Assembly: GCA_963576565.1 (NCBI GenBank)
Contig: OY755042.1
Span: 100,434,185 to 100,498,184 of the forward strand
Direction of reading: 5' to 3'
From: Aspidapion aeneum
Taxonomy: Eukaryota; Arthropoda; Insecta; Coleoptera; Brentidae
Length of the DNA stretch: 64,000 bases
Under the pieces are notes generated by a model. It worked only from the letters and a program-made list of their open reading frames with translations, did no database searches and was not told the origin of the DNA. The position numbers and the translations under genes were made by a program. Below are positions 12,471 to 27,100 of the stretch, piece after piece. Each line of letters starts with the position of its first letter. Positions within the stretch are counted from its first letter, which is position 1.

Positions 12471-14189
12471 TGTTTAACAAGGTAAGAATAACCTCATTTT
12501 TAAAACTGCAAAGTGGTCCGTAAACAGAATAACATTTTAAAAATAACCAAATGAATCATCATACTATAGCCGCAATCCGCATTGATAGTTTCCAAACCCC
12601 CAGAACGCCCTTATCCCCCCTACGAAAAAAAAGATAACCCCTCCGAATCAAACCCCCCCACGAACCGAACCTAATCTTATAAAAGTAGTTCAAAAGTTTG
12701 GTGTTCCACTTTCTGCTTACCCACTTATGATGATAATAACAAAACCTCCATAATATCAAAAACAAAAATACCACAAAATGACTTCGTTTTTTTTATGTAA
12801 AATTTTTGTGCGAGGGCCGAATAGAAAAAAATGCCAGGGCCGGTTTGTTTGAGCCCATCCAATCCTGCCTATATAGCGTTTTTTTATCGAATTTAATTAG
12901 GGAAGTGTAGGGTGAGACTTTGTATTTTGCTTTAACATTACCTTTTAACACCCCCTCGCCCCACAGCAATCAGTGTTCTACAGAGATGGATGCATAACGT
13001 GAATTACATTGGGTTACATTTGAGGCGTATTTTACAAAAACCGCTTAAGTCCAAATTTGACGAAAATGAGTTAGTGGCGTCATCTAGTCGAAAAAATGGA
13101 TGGCTTTAAGACCATGAAATAAGACTTTGCAAAATCACCAAAAGTGCCAAGATATGAGCAGTCCCTCGTAGTTTTCTTTGTATTAACTTTTTCTTTCTTG
13201 CAAAAACAACTTATGTCCAAAAGTTTTTCTCTTTTTCTAAAGTAATTAGGCAACAAATGTTTTTTCTTATGTAACGAACAAAATTCGTAAGTCAATAGTT
13301 ATTGTGTGTAATAAAAAAATATTTAAGAAAATCATTCGTTTTAAAATAAACCGTTTTCTTTATTTGCTGAAATTTTTTTGTTTTGGGCATATGTTGTTTT
13401 TGTATCAATTGCTTACGCGCAACCCGTTTTGGATGGCCATGCGTGATACGGGCCAAATAGATTGTGAGGGGAAACGTACTATTCGACACTGCCAACTCGG
13501 CGCGAGCGATTCGGCGCTGGTCGAATCAGCGGGAAAAACCTGGCGCAAGTTTAATTTGATATTAAGTTTATTGTTTTTAACTCACTTAATTGATTTATAT
13601 TGTTACCAGGTTCTAGCAAAAAAGACAAGTGGGGTTGGATTTTTTGTGTTCTTTATTGAAAAAGAAATGGCTATATCGAGGGTTGTGAGTGGCCGGTTCA
13701 AATCCTGAAACCAAAACAACCGCGAATTAACTTTAACCCAACTCAACCCTCTAAAGTAACATTTTCGACAAGAAAATTGTAGTTTTTTTAACTTACCTGA
13801 AACAGGTTTGAATAATAATTACAAAATAATCACCAAGAACAAGCTCCCAAATTATTTCAAAACTTAAACCTTGACACCCACTTCTACCTACTACGAACGG
13901 GCCGAAACTAAAAAACTAAATATCTATATCCTTATCGGAATTAATAAAAAAAACAAGTACGCTGTCAATACGTCGTTTTCTTTTCAATTTTAATATATTC
14001 TCTAAAAGAGTAGATTTTTTTGTTAAAAGGTACATTTTGTTAGATGGCCTTTTTAAAAACATACTCTCCTTACCTCTTCACCGGGGTTCTAAAAGTCTGA
14101 AACCTAACCGTTGTCAATTGATTGCCAACCTATTCTAACCGTGACAATAAAGACCCCTATTCTTCATTGGCACGGTTAGGTTTCACATT
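12471..14189. other. No recognisable gene
   Basis: Several open frames exist (for example 13,304-13,708 +) but they have no recognised family, no splice-site support and AT-driven composition. Confidence 0.5.
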
Positions 14190-14385
14190 CTCTATAATTC
14201 CCAGTCCCCCAATCATCATCCGTAGCTTAGAGTTAGCAAAATTTGCTTCACACCCGGTCGAGCCGGGTTCGATTCCTCCTAGGTACTTGGATGTTTTTGA
14301 TTGTTTAAAATTTTTTAATTTTGCTGTATCCTTGCGAAACTCCTCCTAATCCTAATTGGAAGGACAGACAAAGTATATATAAAAA
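14190..14385 (+). mobile_element. tRNA-derived SINE
   Basis: A-box-like TAGCTTAGAGTTAGCA (14,222) and B-box GGGTTCGATTCC (14,265), with spacing right for a pol III promoter, followed by an AT-rich body ending in TATATATAAAAAAA. The acceptor stem does not pair, so it is not a functional tRNA. Confidence 0.5.
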
Positions 14386-14929
14386 AATTCTAGGATACCG
14401 GAAATGAAGTCAGGAGAGTATATTTTGCTTTCACGCAGACAATAGGACATATAAATTGGGAATTTACGATTTTTTAAAGAAAGATTGTGGTTCTGAAAAG
14501 AACTGGTTTTGTTGATTCGGCCCGCGTCGAATAGTACTATCCATCATGAGCGGCCATTAACAGGCGTTAAAAGTTACTCACGCACCCACTAATTTACATG
14601 GTATTTTAAAATTTTACAGAAACTACCCTAAAATTATCTAAACTAACCTGAAAGAACATTAGGTTTTCATCCAGGATTGCAGTAATAAAAGTTTTCAGCT
14701 TTCTTTTTTCTTCTTTTCCAAAAAAGCTAAAATCTACTTTTTACAAATAGTTTTAGTTCTGCAACCTAACCACAGGCCTTTAGGTTTGTAAGCTCATATG
14801 GTCATAATAATAGGGACCTTTATCCTTATAAATGGGACATTAAATGACAGATGTTACGTGATATTTAGAAGCCCAATTTTGACCTTTTGCAGACACACAT
14901 TATCCATTACCCTTTATTTATCTGTCAAA
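14386..14929. other. No recognisable feature
   Basis: AT-rich sequence without exon-like frames or repeats matched elsewhere in the window. Confidence 0.5.
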
Positions 14930-15640
14930 AGCCTTTTTTTTTTGTACTGGAGGCAAAATTAATTAAAAAGTTCAGATGACCACTAAGGAAAAAACTGAAA
15001 AAGCAATATCTGTGAAAAATCGCCAGGAAAGTATACTGCCATCATAATCAAAAACACAACAAGTAAATTTAACAGTTCACAGTCTCAGGTAATACTCCAT
15101 TCAAAATTTTATTTTTTGAGATGGTTTGACTGTAAAATATCAAATTTCCTTCTGATCCTGTTGCCAAACAACACATACCTACCAGTTTTTATAAAAGAAA
15201 ATGCTAAATAATTGGCATAAAATTAAATCTGCGGATTACCCCGCATTGGTAGCTCTTGAAATAAGTCTGATATTAAAAATATTTAAATTTACATTATATT
15301 TTGTCATAACGTTATGTGAGCGGCAACACTGTCTTCATATTGTGCGTCGGTAAAGTCCGAAATCACCGATTTTTTTAAAGAAAACTACAAGTTCTTAAGA
15401 AAAAAGTTCGAAAAATTCGATTCTTATTCTAAAACACGGTATAGGTACCTTTTTTTAAAATCGTGTCGTGGTTTGGAATAAGAATCATAGTGTTCAAATT
15501 TTTGTCTTAAGAGCGTGTAATTTTCTCAAAAATTCGGTGATACAGTATAAATGAACTAGTAGCCTGCGATATTCGAACATAAGTAAGGTCAAACACTATC
15601 TTTTAGTAAAGGATAAGGTTTAAACCAGGTTAAATAAAAG
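14930..15640 (+). repeat. Interspersed repeat R2, copy 1
   Basis: Matches 25,120-25,850 in the same orientation: AACTGAAAAAGCAATA, CGGATTACCCCGCATTGG, ACATTATATTTTGT and GGAACTAGTAGCCTGCG-type words. Noncoding. Confidence 0.5.
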
Positions 15641-15659
15641 ATAAGAGAATCTTCATACG

Positions 15660-16207
15660 ACGCTGTAAGGATCAGACAATGCTACACTACTATAATAAAA
15701 TTTAAAATGTACTAGTTGAACGGGTTTTATCAAAGGCGTTTAGGTGTCCAAACCAAACCGAACAGAACCGACGATGTAAGGGCTAGACAATGCTACTACT
15801 ATAAAAAAATTTAAAATGCACTCGGTGAATGAGTTTTATTAAACCAACCGAACAGAATCGACGATGTAAGGGCCAGACTTTAAAATTACCAAAGTGTGTG
15901 TAAAATTTATACACACGCAGAGAGTTGGGTCCTCACAATGATTTCTAGGTCCACTCGCATACACACTAAAAGCGCCCTCTACGATACTCTCAAGAAATTT
16001 GTTGGAACTAAATTCCTGTTTTTCACATGCGTTGTGAGGACCAGGAAAAATTTAAGTGATATATATCAAAATGTTGGAAATTTTATGAGGACGACCAAAA
16101 TAAGGTCCAAACGTTACGAGGTCCAGAAATCGGACCTTCCAACGTAAACGGTCCTCGCAACTCCGGTGAGGGGTTGGTGTGTGTCCTCGCAAGGTATGTT
16201 ACGCCAA
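15660..16207 (+). repeat. Interspersed repeat R1, copy B
   Basis: Inverted counterpart of 1-650. It stops at GTTACGCCA, exactly where copy A continues, because the (CAGA)n element lies there. Confidence 0.5.
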
Positions 16208-18084
<1,877 letters not shown>

Positions 18085-18806
18085 AAAATGAACATGGTAT
18101 GTTTCCCCCTGATAAATTCTCGTTTCGTTTGGAACAAGTTTTTTCACTTTAATTGTGCCCCTGTCACTTTCCCTTTTAAATATTATCACCACCTTTTTCT
18201 TCGACTCTTTAAAAATCAGATATAAAAAATTATGCATTTTCTAAAAGGAATAAATGTCGCAATGCAAAAAGACGGAAAAATCTCTTGTGGAAAATCTAAC
18301 ATATGCAAGTTGTGCAGCCTCAAGGAAGCATGTGGATGCGACGTCCCAAGGGACCTTGTAAGCTCCTTTACTGTTCCTATACTTTCTCTGGTGTCCCTAC
18401 CTACCTATCGAAATATTCTTTTTGTATTTTGCAACATAAGGACATTACTGATTTCAAGGGCGTCGATAGCTTTTTTTCTTGGGGGGGGGGGGGTACTCTG
18501 CCCGACTTTTGCAAATTCTAGTAACTAGGTTTTTGGTAACTTTTCACGAGACCGTTTTTTCTAAAATATTTTGCCATTTAGCTAATGGGAAATAATGAAA
18601 ATGCGAAGGCTATTATCGCAAAACCATACGAGACAAAAATACAAAAAATATATATTACATGTAGTTTTTCGTGCTGGTTTTAAAAATGCAGTAAGTTTTT
18701 ACAATCAAGTAACTCGAGTTGCTAGATTTTGCAAAACTAGAGCAGTACTATACTTACCCATTGCAAAAAAATTAAAAAAATTATTTAAGCCGATTTTGTG
18801 CAAGTA
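18085..18806. other. No firm feature
   Basis: 18,264-18,355 holds a Cys-rich frame (KISCGKSNICKLCSLKEACG) followed by CTTGTAAGC, which could be an exon, but no partner exon was found. A G-run lies at 18,481-18,493. Confidence 0.5.
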
Positions 18807-19799
18807 CCCACATAGCACAATCACGTGTTTACCACGTAAAAAATGTGTGAGAAAAAAAAACGTTGATTTTAAAAGCTGCTAGAAAAAAACGTTTATTTCA
18901 TATATGAAAACAAGCTTAATAGGTCATTCATTAATGTTATAAAAAATAACGTTGCTAAAAACTGCGTTTTAATAACGCCTTTATCAAATTAAAATAGAAA
19001 TGTTTTTACGTTAGTTTCAAGTGATTTTTATCAACGTTAAAATCACATTCGATTCACGCCTTTTCTACACGAATTTTAAAACGCGACTTGCATGGCTTTT
19101 CTACCGAATATTTTTGAGATTTTACTAGCAGCATCGCCACCTATAGTCGGGATTTTTCAATTTGACGAAATCTATCAGGCAGTGCTTTGGCCTCTAAACT
19201 CCAAAAACTTGTTAAGGGACTAATCCCTGATCCACGATCACGACGCATCTGTTATTAACCTGATAAAGACACATTAATATTGTGTGAAAGTGTTTACTGT
19301 TCATAAATCTTGTTAAGCTTTTAAAAATAACTTAATGTATATAGATAGATACATAAATATTTTGTCTTGCCTTGAGCGCCATCTTTAAAATTGTTTTGAA
19401 GTGTTGTAGTCTTAAACTAGTGAACTTTTATTACTTCCTTTCGCGTCTCTTTTAAGTTAAAAAAATGTTATTAAAAAACGTGACCAAAAAAGACGCAGAA
19501 AGTCAGTAGGTTTGAGAAGTTTTAATCTAGTGGCGTTTTAGAACATGTTGTGGAGGACTTTTCAAGTGTGAATTTGGTACATGAAAAAAACGAGGTTAAA
19601 AAACACGTTATATACACAGCACCAGAAACTTCTGCAAAAAATACTATATTATAGCTTGATTTCTCCTTGTTTTTAAGTTATCTTTAAGCATGTAGATTTA
19701 ACAAAAAAATATTACATGGTATGAGGTTGTTTTCAAGTAAAAAAAAACTTTGTTATTTTTGGTTAATTTAACGTTGATGTGATTTTTGTGCTATTTGGG
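18807..19799. mobile_element. TA-flanked element, about 993 bp
   Basis: Inverted ends CCCACATAGCACAATCACG and the inverse of GTGATTTTTGTGCTATTTGGG, with TA at 18,805-18,806 and 19,800-19,801. No transposase remnant recognised; nonautonomous Tc1/mariner-like by inference. Confidence 0.5.
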
Positions 19800-20415
19800 T
19801 ACTTTATTTAGGAGTTAATCAAAGATTAGCGAGGCGGAGTATAAAACCTCAATTAAAAAACCAAGATCTGTTTTACCTTGTATCAAAAAATATATTACTA
19901 AAGTTAAACAACTTTAAATTTACAAAAAACTAATTTTATTTATATACAAAAACGTCATATTTACTTTTTTTATAACGAAAAAGACCGTTACGCCTTAAAT
20001 CATTGATTTATACTAATAGTTCTTGAATTCTTGGGGGGGTACTGACCCCCAGTACACCCCCCTTATCGACGCGCTTGACTGATTTTAGTATTTTGTAGAC
20101 TTTTATAATCTTACTTTTCGTCGTTCAGTGAAGATACTTTACAGGATACTGCTTAACATGCCACATAGGGAAAAGCTATTCTTGCCCTGGGGAAGCCTGA
20201 TCAGAAAGTGACCTCTACTGAAAAAGCCTATTTTTTTTTAATTGTCGCTTTTTGTATTTAAGCAGTCATATTTCGGTTAGAATTTTTTTATCTTAGAAAA
20301 AAATGTTTTTGGTAAAATAATTAATATAGGTTAAGTGTTTAAGTAAACACAATTTATAAACCTTTTTAGGTACCTACCTATACTTATTCTCTTGAGATAA
20401 TAATACTAAAATGTA
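19800..20415. other. No recognisable feature
   Basis: AT-rich; one GGGGGGGTACTGACCCCC palindromic patch near 20,033-20,060. Confidence 0.5.
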
Positions 20416-21002
20416 CAGGGTGATTCGACGTATTTCACTTAATAGCTATAATTATTGATTAACACAGTTTAAATGGGCATTTTTCCTTTATAATTAGTGA
20501 TGTGTATTCCAACATAACATGGTATGTTAAACTCTTGTCAAAATTTTAACACAGATAAATTTTTTAAATTTTTATCATGTTTTTACATTTCCTTTTTATT
20601 TCTGGTTTCAAAAATATATACCGGGTGGGCCAAAATGAACCGGACATTTTTTTTTCATTATAACTTTTAAACTATACAATCTATTTTAATGAGACAAACT
20701 GCACTTGGCAGAGAATTATTCAGAGTTCACTTGTCCGGTTCTTTTTGGCCCACCCGGTATGTCTAGGGTTTATGAAAATTTATCAATACTATTATATCAG
20801 TGCGGAATGTATAATATATCTTATACTTTTAAACTACTACAAAATACGGGGTGGTCTATATAAATAAAAGAGATTGAGATATGTCATCTTTGGCATCAGA
20901 TTCTGTCGAGTCAGAGGAAAAATGCTGCGGCTCCGCTTATTTAAACTACTGAGTAATCATTAATAGAGAAAGCTATTGAGTAAAATATAGCACATCACCC
21001 TG
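20416..21002. mobile_element. MITE with ACAGGGTGAT ends, carrying a nested MITE
   Basis: Left TACAGGGTGATTCGACG, right CACATCACCCTGTGTTA. Interrupted by the 137-bp MITE at 20,621-20,757. Ends about 110 bp upstream of the gene 1 start, so it may border the promoter. Confidence 0.5.
20621..20757. mobile_element. 137-bp palindromic MITE, TA target duplication
   Basis: Inverted ends CCGGGTGGGCCAAAA, flanked by TA at 20,619-20,620 and 20,758-20,759. Mariner-like nonautonomous element by its ends. Confidence 0.5.
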
Positions 21003-21053
21003 TGTTAAAGTATTTATAGATTTGTTGATAAGACTGAAGTGGTCCAATATTTT

Positions 21054-21060
21054 TATAAAA
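21054..21060 (+). promoter_or_regulatory. Possible TATA box of gene 1
   Basis: TATAAAA 56 bp before the proposed ATG, with a TTAGTA initiator-like word about 20 bp downstream. Short AT-rich words are common here, so this is weak. Confidence 0.5.
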
Positions 21061-21115
21061 ATGCTATTGATTCGTTAGTATGTTCCCAACCTTAGAATTT
21101 ATTACGAAAGTAAAA

Positions 21116-21126
21116 ATGATTTTAAG
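21116..21126 (+). CDS. Gene 1 exon 1 (start codon, 11 nt coding)
   Basis: ATG ATT TTA AG then donor GTATGT. Chosen because exon 2 has no in-frame ATG before a stop, and joining it gives a good signal peptide (MILR + TFFLLSCILATSLA). The intron is 115 bp. The start is inferred, not proven. Confidence 0.5.
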
Positions 21127-24100
21127 GTATGTATATAAAAATATTTTAAAATAATATTATATATTTGTTTTATAGATTCAATTTTCAATTTATTTTAGCA
21201 TTTAGCAGTATATACTAGGAAGAAAATTTATTTGTTTTTAGGACATTCTTTTTACTAAGCTGCATACTGGCAACTTCTCTAGCCTTTAAGGAAAATAACA
21301 AAAATCTGCCCTTTCCCAAAATTTGTAGCACCGTCGCATACTGTTCGTAAGTCTTTAAATTTTATCTGTTTTATTATTTATATTATATACCAGATTTACA
21401 GTACTTGCGCAGTTGCACATATATGGAGAGGGAAATAAAATGTTTATAAGTACATCTGGATTGTTCGCTTCTTACACTTTCGGACAAGACAAGCCACAGA
21501 CAAGACAAGTGCAGTGGCTTTTGAGGGCAACCTGACTCTAAATAAAAGTTACTGTAATCATGGGCGCACCCAGGGGGGGGGGGGCTCGGGGCCCCCGGGG
21601 TTCATGGTAATATTTATTTTTTCTTGTGCCTGCAAACACTGTGATATGCTAAAAGTAGGTTGGCTCTGACTGTCATCATAATATTGTGAAAGAATCGACC
21701 CCTGTGCATACTGATGCATATCGATTGTATAAATTACAAAAAGCAAATGGCCCAAAATTGACCCCTGGGGAACGCCTCTTCCTACCGCCAGCTTTTTCGA
21801 CGTCTTGTGGTTCAAAATAACAAGTTGTCAAATACCTTACCATTATCCAACAAAACCAGAACTGAGGTTTTCCCTTCATCCGAAGCCCGAATGATGTCAT
21901 CCAGAACATTTGAAAGCGCCCTGGCTGTACTAAATCCTTTTCTAAAACCCGACTGTCCTTTGAAAAATTAGTTGTTTTGATTTAAGTATTCAACTATTTG
22001 TTTACAGATAATTTTTTTAAAGTTTCGAGATTTAACATTTCCCTATTGTGGTTTGGCAACACCGCATACTTAAAAATAAGATTTATTAAACAGCAAGTAG
22101 CAGTTTTTAAAGCCCGCTGAAATTCAGGACCTTCCAGACGAGTTTTCGGATGCCACTAAAAAACTGAGCGACTCTACATAACTAACAAACTCTTAAAATA
22201 ATAAATTTTGACAGGAATTTCTCAAACCGTACAACTAATTGTTAATTTTTAAGGAGGAAATTTGAATAAGTTTATAACAAAATTCCCTATTTATATTTTA
22301 GAGACCTACGTGGTAAACCGGCTACTGATCAGTATACGGCAACATTTGTAGGGTTTAGAAATGATGCAGTTCTATTTTCTTTAAAAAATAAAGCTGGCAA
22401 TGAACTAACATTATCCCTACATGGAGTAAAAAATGATATATACAGGGTGATCATTGAAGAGCCAGATAGACATCGATTTAAGTTGCAATATGCTTTAGAT
22501 GGAGAGCCGGCTATTAGAAAGTAAGTTTAGCTCACCAAAAAAAAAAAACGTTCTTCTCCAGCTTTTTCAAATATTGGATCTGTTTTGATTTTTTTTGCTC
22601 TTTTTTAACTTATTTTCTTGATCAAATGTGTTGAATTAGCATAGATACTCACCGAGAGAATCAAGCTAATATAAAAAGTGGTTTCTTGAGTGATAAAATT
22701 TTTTTAAAAAAATCGCCAAAACACATGAACTGAAAAATGTATTTTTGTTTTTTTTTTACTTATTTTCTTGATCAAATATGTTGAATTAGCATAGGTACTT
22801 ACCGAGAGAATAAAATTGATATAGAGACTGGTTGAGTGTGACAGAAAATTTTAAGAAAAAATCTTTGAAACACATGAACTGAAAAATCTATTGAAGTTTT
22901 CAAATGCACTATCAGTCCTTTGAAAGGAGGTTTAACTAGATATTACCTTAGAAAATCTAGTTCAATGTTTGAAGGATATTACATACATAAACATACAGAG
23001 TGTTCCTTTCGACCTAAAAAAGGTGCTGTCAAAATTTAACATAAGCAATGACATCGAACACTTCTGACATAGTACAAGGTAGAATGGAAAAAAGTATGCA
23101 ACATTTTTTCGATCACCTACAATAACTCCTCATAAAGGCCCAGCAAATATAAACAATGACCTTTACCTATATTTATTTAAATTATGATTATTTTTACAAT
23201 CAATTAGAATTTAAATGACTACCTAGCGCAAAAACTTCTTTCGCCCATTTAAGTTTGATAATAAATTGTCGCTTATTTTAAAATATGAATAATGTAAACG
23301 AAAAATTGAAATACAATTTTGTTGAGCGGGACAAAAAGATTGAAATTTAAATATAGGTAAGTACTTACTTACTACACAAAATAAACAACCTGAAAATAAT
23401 ATTTTAATATTGACGAATTTTAAAAGTTAAAAAGATTTAATAAAATGCTTTTTAATTATAATTTTTCTTCTTTTATTAGCACTAGAACCCTTTATAAGTA
23501 TTGACTTTTAGACAATAATATTCCAATGTCTTTTTTGATGCTGAATCCGAATTCAGTCAAAAAGCCCCTAGAAGTATTGGCGAAGAAAATAATTATAAAT
23601 AAATATTTATATTCTAATTCGATCATTTAGATCTTACCAATTTACCATTAACTTTTATTTGCGTATATTTGAATTTTTAGGCTTAATGTTGGTGTTGCGT
23701 CAAAATCAGTCACGGTTTCAGACCAAGACACAAATAACCAAGCTATCGTCAATTTGTCGCCTTTTTCAATCGATTTTTATAAAAACACAGATAAAGTCGC
23801 TGTTTTGGAAAAAGATTCTCTTATTATGCAAAATGTAAGTATTAATTTTTTATTTTAAATTGTGATATACGAGGTGTGACAATGAAATTTTAAGACTGGC
23901 CCCTGTACTAACAGGTTTTAAATCTCCACGCCTCGGGCGGTTGGAGTTATTCACCTGGATGTGCGTTCTACTACCGCCCGCAATCTTGTCGCCTCTCGTC
24001 TACTAGTTTGGCTTATGCAGTGGTTTGAAGCGGATCGTGCATAGCTCATTTGCCGGAATTGTGACAAACGAAAAAATTGAGCAACGTATTAATTTAAAGT

Positions 24101-27100
24101 AAAACTCAAAAAAACGGCTACTGAATACTTTCAAATGCTAAAAGATGTCTACAGAAAGCAGTGTATGTCTCGTGCAATGATTTTTATGTGGCATAAAAGC
24201 TTTTTCGAGGGTCGTGAAGAAGTTAAAAATGATGAACGAGAAGGGCGCTCCAGCACGTCCAGCGGATGCTCATTGTTTTTTTTTTGATATTAGGGGTGTT
24301 ATTCTTATTGAATGGGCGCGTGAGGGTCAAACAGTGAACCAACATTTATATTTGGAAGTATTTATGTAGCTAAGGCAACGTGTAAGGAAAAAACGTCCAG
24401 ATTTGTGGCAGAACAACGCGTGGCTGCTCTACCAGGACAATGCACCTGCCCAAAATGCCCTATCCATTAAGCAGTTTTCAGCGAATAAGAACATCCCCGT
24501 CGTTAACCACCCACCATATTCAACAGACGTGGCCCCTTGCGACCTCAACCTGTTTCCAAAAATAAATGAATAAATCGTTAAAAGGATCCCGTTTTGAAAT
24601 ATTAGAACACGTCAAGGAAAAAACGACAAGACTTCTTAACAGCCTCTCTTCTGACGATTTCTAAAATTACTTCCAACATTGGAAAAAAACGCATGCAACG
24701 CTGCGTCGATAGAGAAGCGGACAACATTGATGGGGAACATCATTTGTATTAGTATTTAAATAAAGTAGATTTTTTACAGCAGTCTTATAATTTTATTGTC
24801 ACACCTCGTAAGTAAAGGAAAATGTATCTCTTTACCCAGATATCGCATGAAAACGAAGGATAAATTTTGCTTGAGTAGGTACACTTGATTTCACTAATGA
24901 TGTTGCAAAATTTTCCCAAATCTGACGCAGTTAAATTATGAAAAGAGTGGTGCTTTTGTTAATATTTGATGTAAGGTACGGAAAGCGTTACTTGCTTATG
25001 AAGTTCTGCGCGGAATGTGCCCTGTTCTTTGGTTAGTAAAAGTAAAAATGACGAGAACACGCAAAAATATTAAAAATTATTTTTTCTTGCACAGTAAAAC
25101 AAACATTAAATGATACCTACAGATCCCTGGAGAAGCCTGTTTTGTGTTCTGTAGGAAAATTAATTCAAAAGTTCCGAAAACAACTAGGATAAAACTGAAA
25201 AAGCAATACCAGTGAAAAACTGCCAGGAAAATATAGGATTAGGTCTGTGTTTACTGTGTACTTCTTATTTTTTTACGCACTTCACAGAACATTGATGACT
25301 TTTGGTTAGTTGGTGAACACTGTTGCCAAACAACACATATCTACCAGTTTTTATAAAAAATAATTTTCATTACGGATTACCCCGCATTGGTAGCTCTTGA
25401 AATAATTTCTGGTCTCAAAAATATTTTAAATTTACATTATATTTTGTGATAACGTTATATGCGCGGTAACACTAGACATTTATTGGAATAAAACCTGACC
25501 TTATTTTAAAATCGACCGTATTGTGACAGATTTACATATACATTCAGCCTTTGAAAACTTTAAGAACCGAATTTATTAGTGTCTACGTATTTATTAAATG
25601 AAAGTTTGCGACTTTATTTTTAAATTTGACTTTGGTATGTCAATTTTGAGAGGTCAGCTGTCAGTTTTCTTTGTAAATCTGTCAGAATAAAGTCGAGTCT
25701 AAAATAAAGTTAGGTTTTATTCCAATAAGCCCCTACTGTCTCTCAATAATGGAACTAGTAGCCTGCGTTATTCGAACACAAGTAAGGTCAAACATTATCC
25801 TTGAGTAAAGGATAAGGTTCAAACCACCAAATTGCGCATGCCTCAAATAAAGGATACGATAAAAATGAGACATGCAAAAGGTCCCTAGTACCTGCAAAGG
25901 TTCCTAATATCTTAATCAACTGATGACACAATTGATGCTAGAGAATTATTTTTAAACAAAATTTTTATTTAGTAGCCGCTAATCACCGGCAGTCATAAGG
26001 GGGCTATGGGTTCATGCCCGCCCCCCCTAAGCAATATGCTTGTGCAGAAAGTAAAAGCAAAATAAATTTTACCTCCCGATGGTCTTATGCCTGTGGGTTA
26101 CCAATGCACCCCCTCCGCCCTTTGTCATAGTTTTGCCTGTGCCGTTAATATATCAAAGTTTTAATAGTTAAGAAGATAGGGCATGAGATTGGAATAATAG
26201 GGGTTACTTTAATTAAAACTTTGTTTAATTTTAGACAAATGACAGTCAAGCGTTTGCCTTCACCGTTAGCTATCCGAAAGCTAAACGTCTTATTGGCTTG
26301 CACGAACATGCAGACTGGCTTAGCCTTAGACATACAGCAGATGGAAAACTAGAACCCTATAGGTACCTTTTTTCGATACGTACAGTGAAACCTCCTATAA
26401 GCGGACACTCACGGTTTCGACAATTTTGTCCGCTTATTGGAGGTGTCCGCTTATCAGAGAGAACTGCGAAATTTTAATATATATTTATTAACAATTTTCG
26501 CTCTTTGAGTTTTTCCGATATAAAATTTTATAGCGATCTTACGTGCTTTTCACGTAAACTAAGAAGTTTTTTCTACCCAACTGAACAATAAAATAAAACG
26601 ACAAGTATTTAGTCTCCGCATTAAAACGAAAAGAGATAATTCCCCGGCTGAAGAGTGCGTTGTTGCCAACATACTACATAATATGCGCTCCGTCCCGTTA
26701 TCAGAAGTTCGCATTCGGTTAAAGGAAGTTTCAGAAATTTTGAACCCAAAAAAATATGGAAAAGCTTGGTTTTAACAAATTTGTCCGCCTAAAGGAAGTG
26801 TCCGCTTAATAGAGGTGTCCGCAAGGAGAGGTTTTACTTTTACCGTAATCGTGAGACGAACGCAAAGAAGTTTAAAAACTGAAAAACCTAAGGACGTGTG
26901 CTAGTTTTCAAATATTTCCATGTCTATACCGATCCATTTTTTAAGTGATATCACTGAATTTTCATCAATAGCTTAATTTTTCAACCCTGAACTTTTTCCC
27001 CTGCGAGTATTCTTGAACGTAATTCCTAACAAAGTGCGCAAGAGCAGAAATCATTCGAACGTCGGCGTTGAGTTGCAGAACAATGTTGCCATTTACTTTC

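Noticed and set aside
13304..13708. 134-residue plus-strand frame
   Set aside because: AT-driven composition (Phe, Lys, Leu runs), no family, no splice partners and no conservation evidence.
14217..14288. Apparent tRNA gene on the plus strand
   Set aside because: Box sequences only; no cloverleaf acceptor pairing, and a tail typical of a SINE follows.
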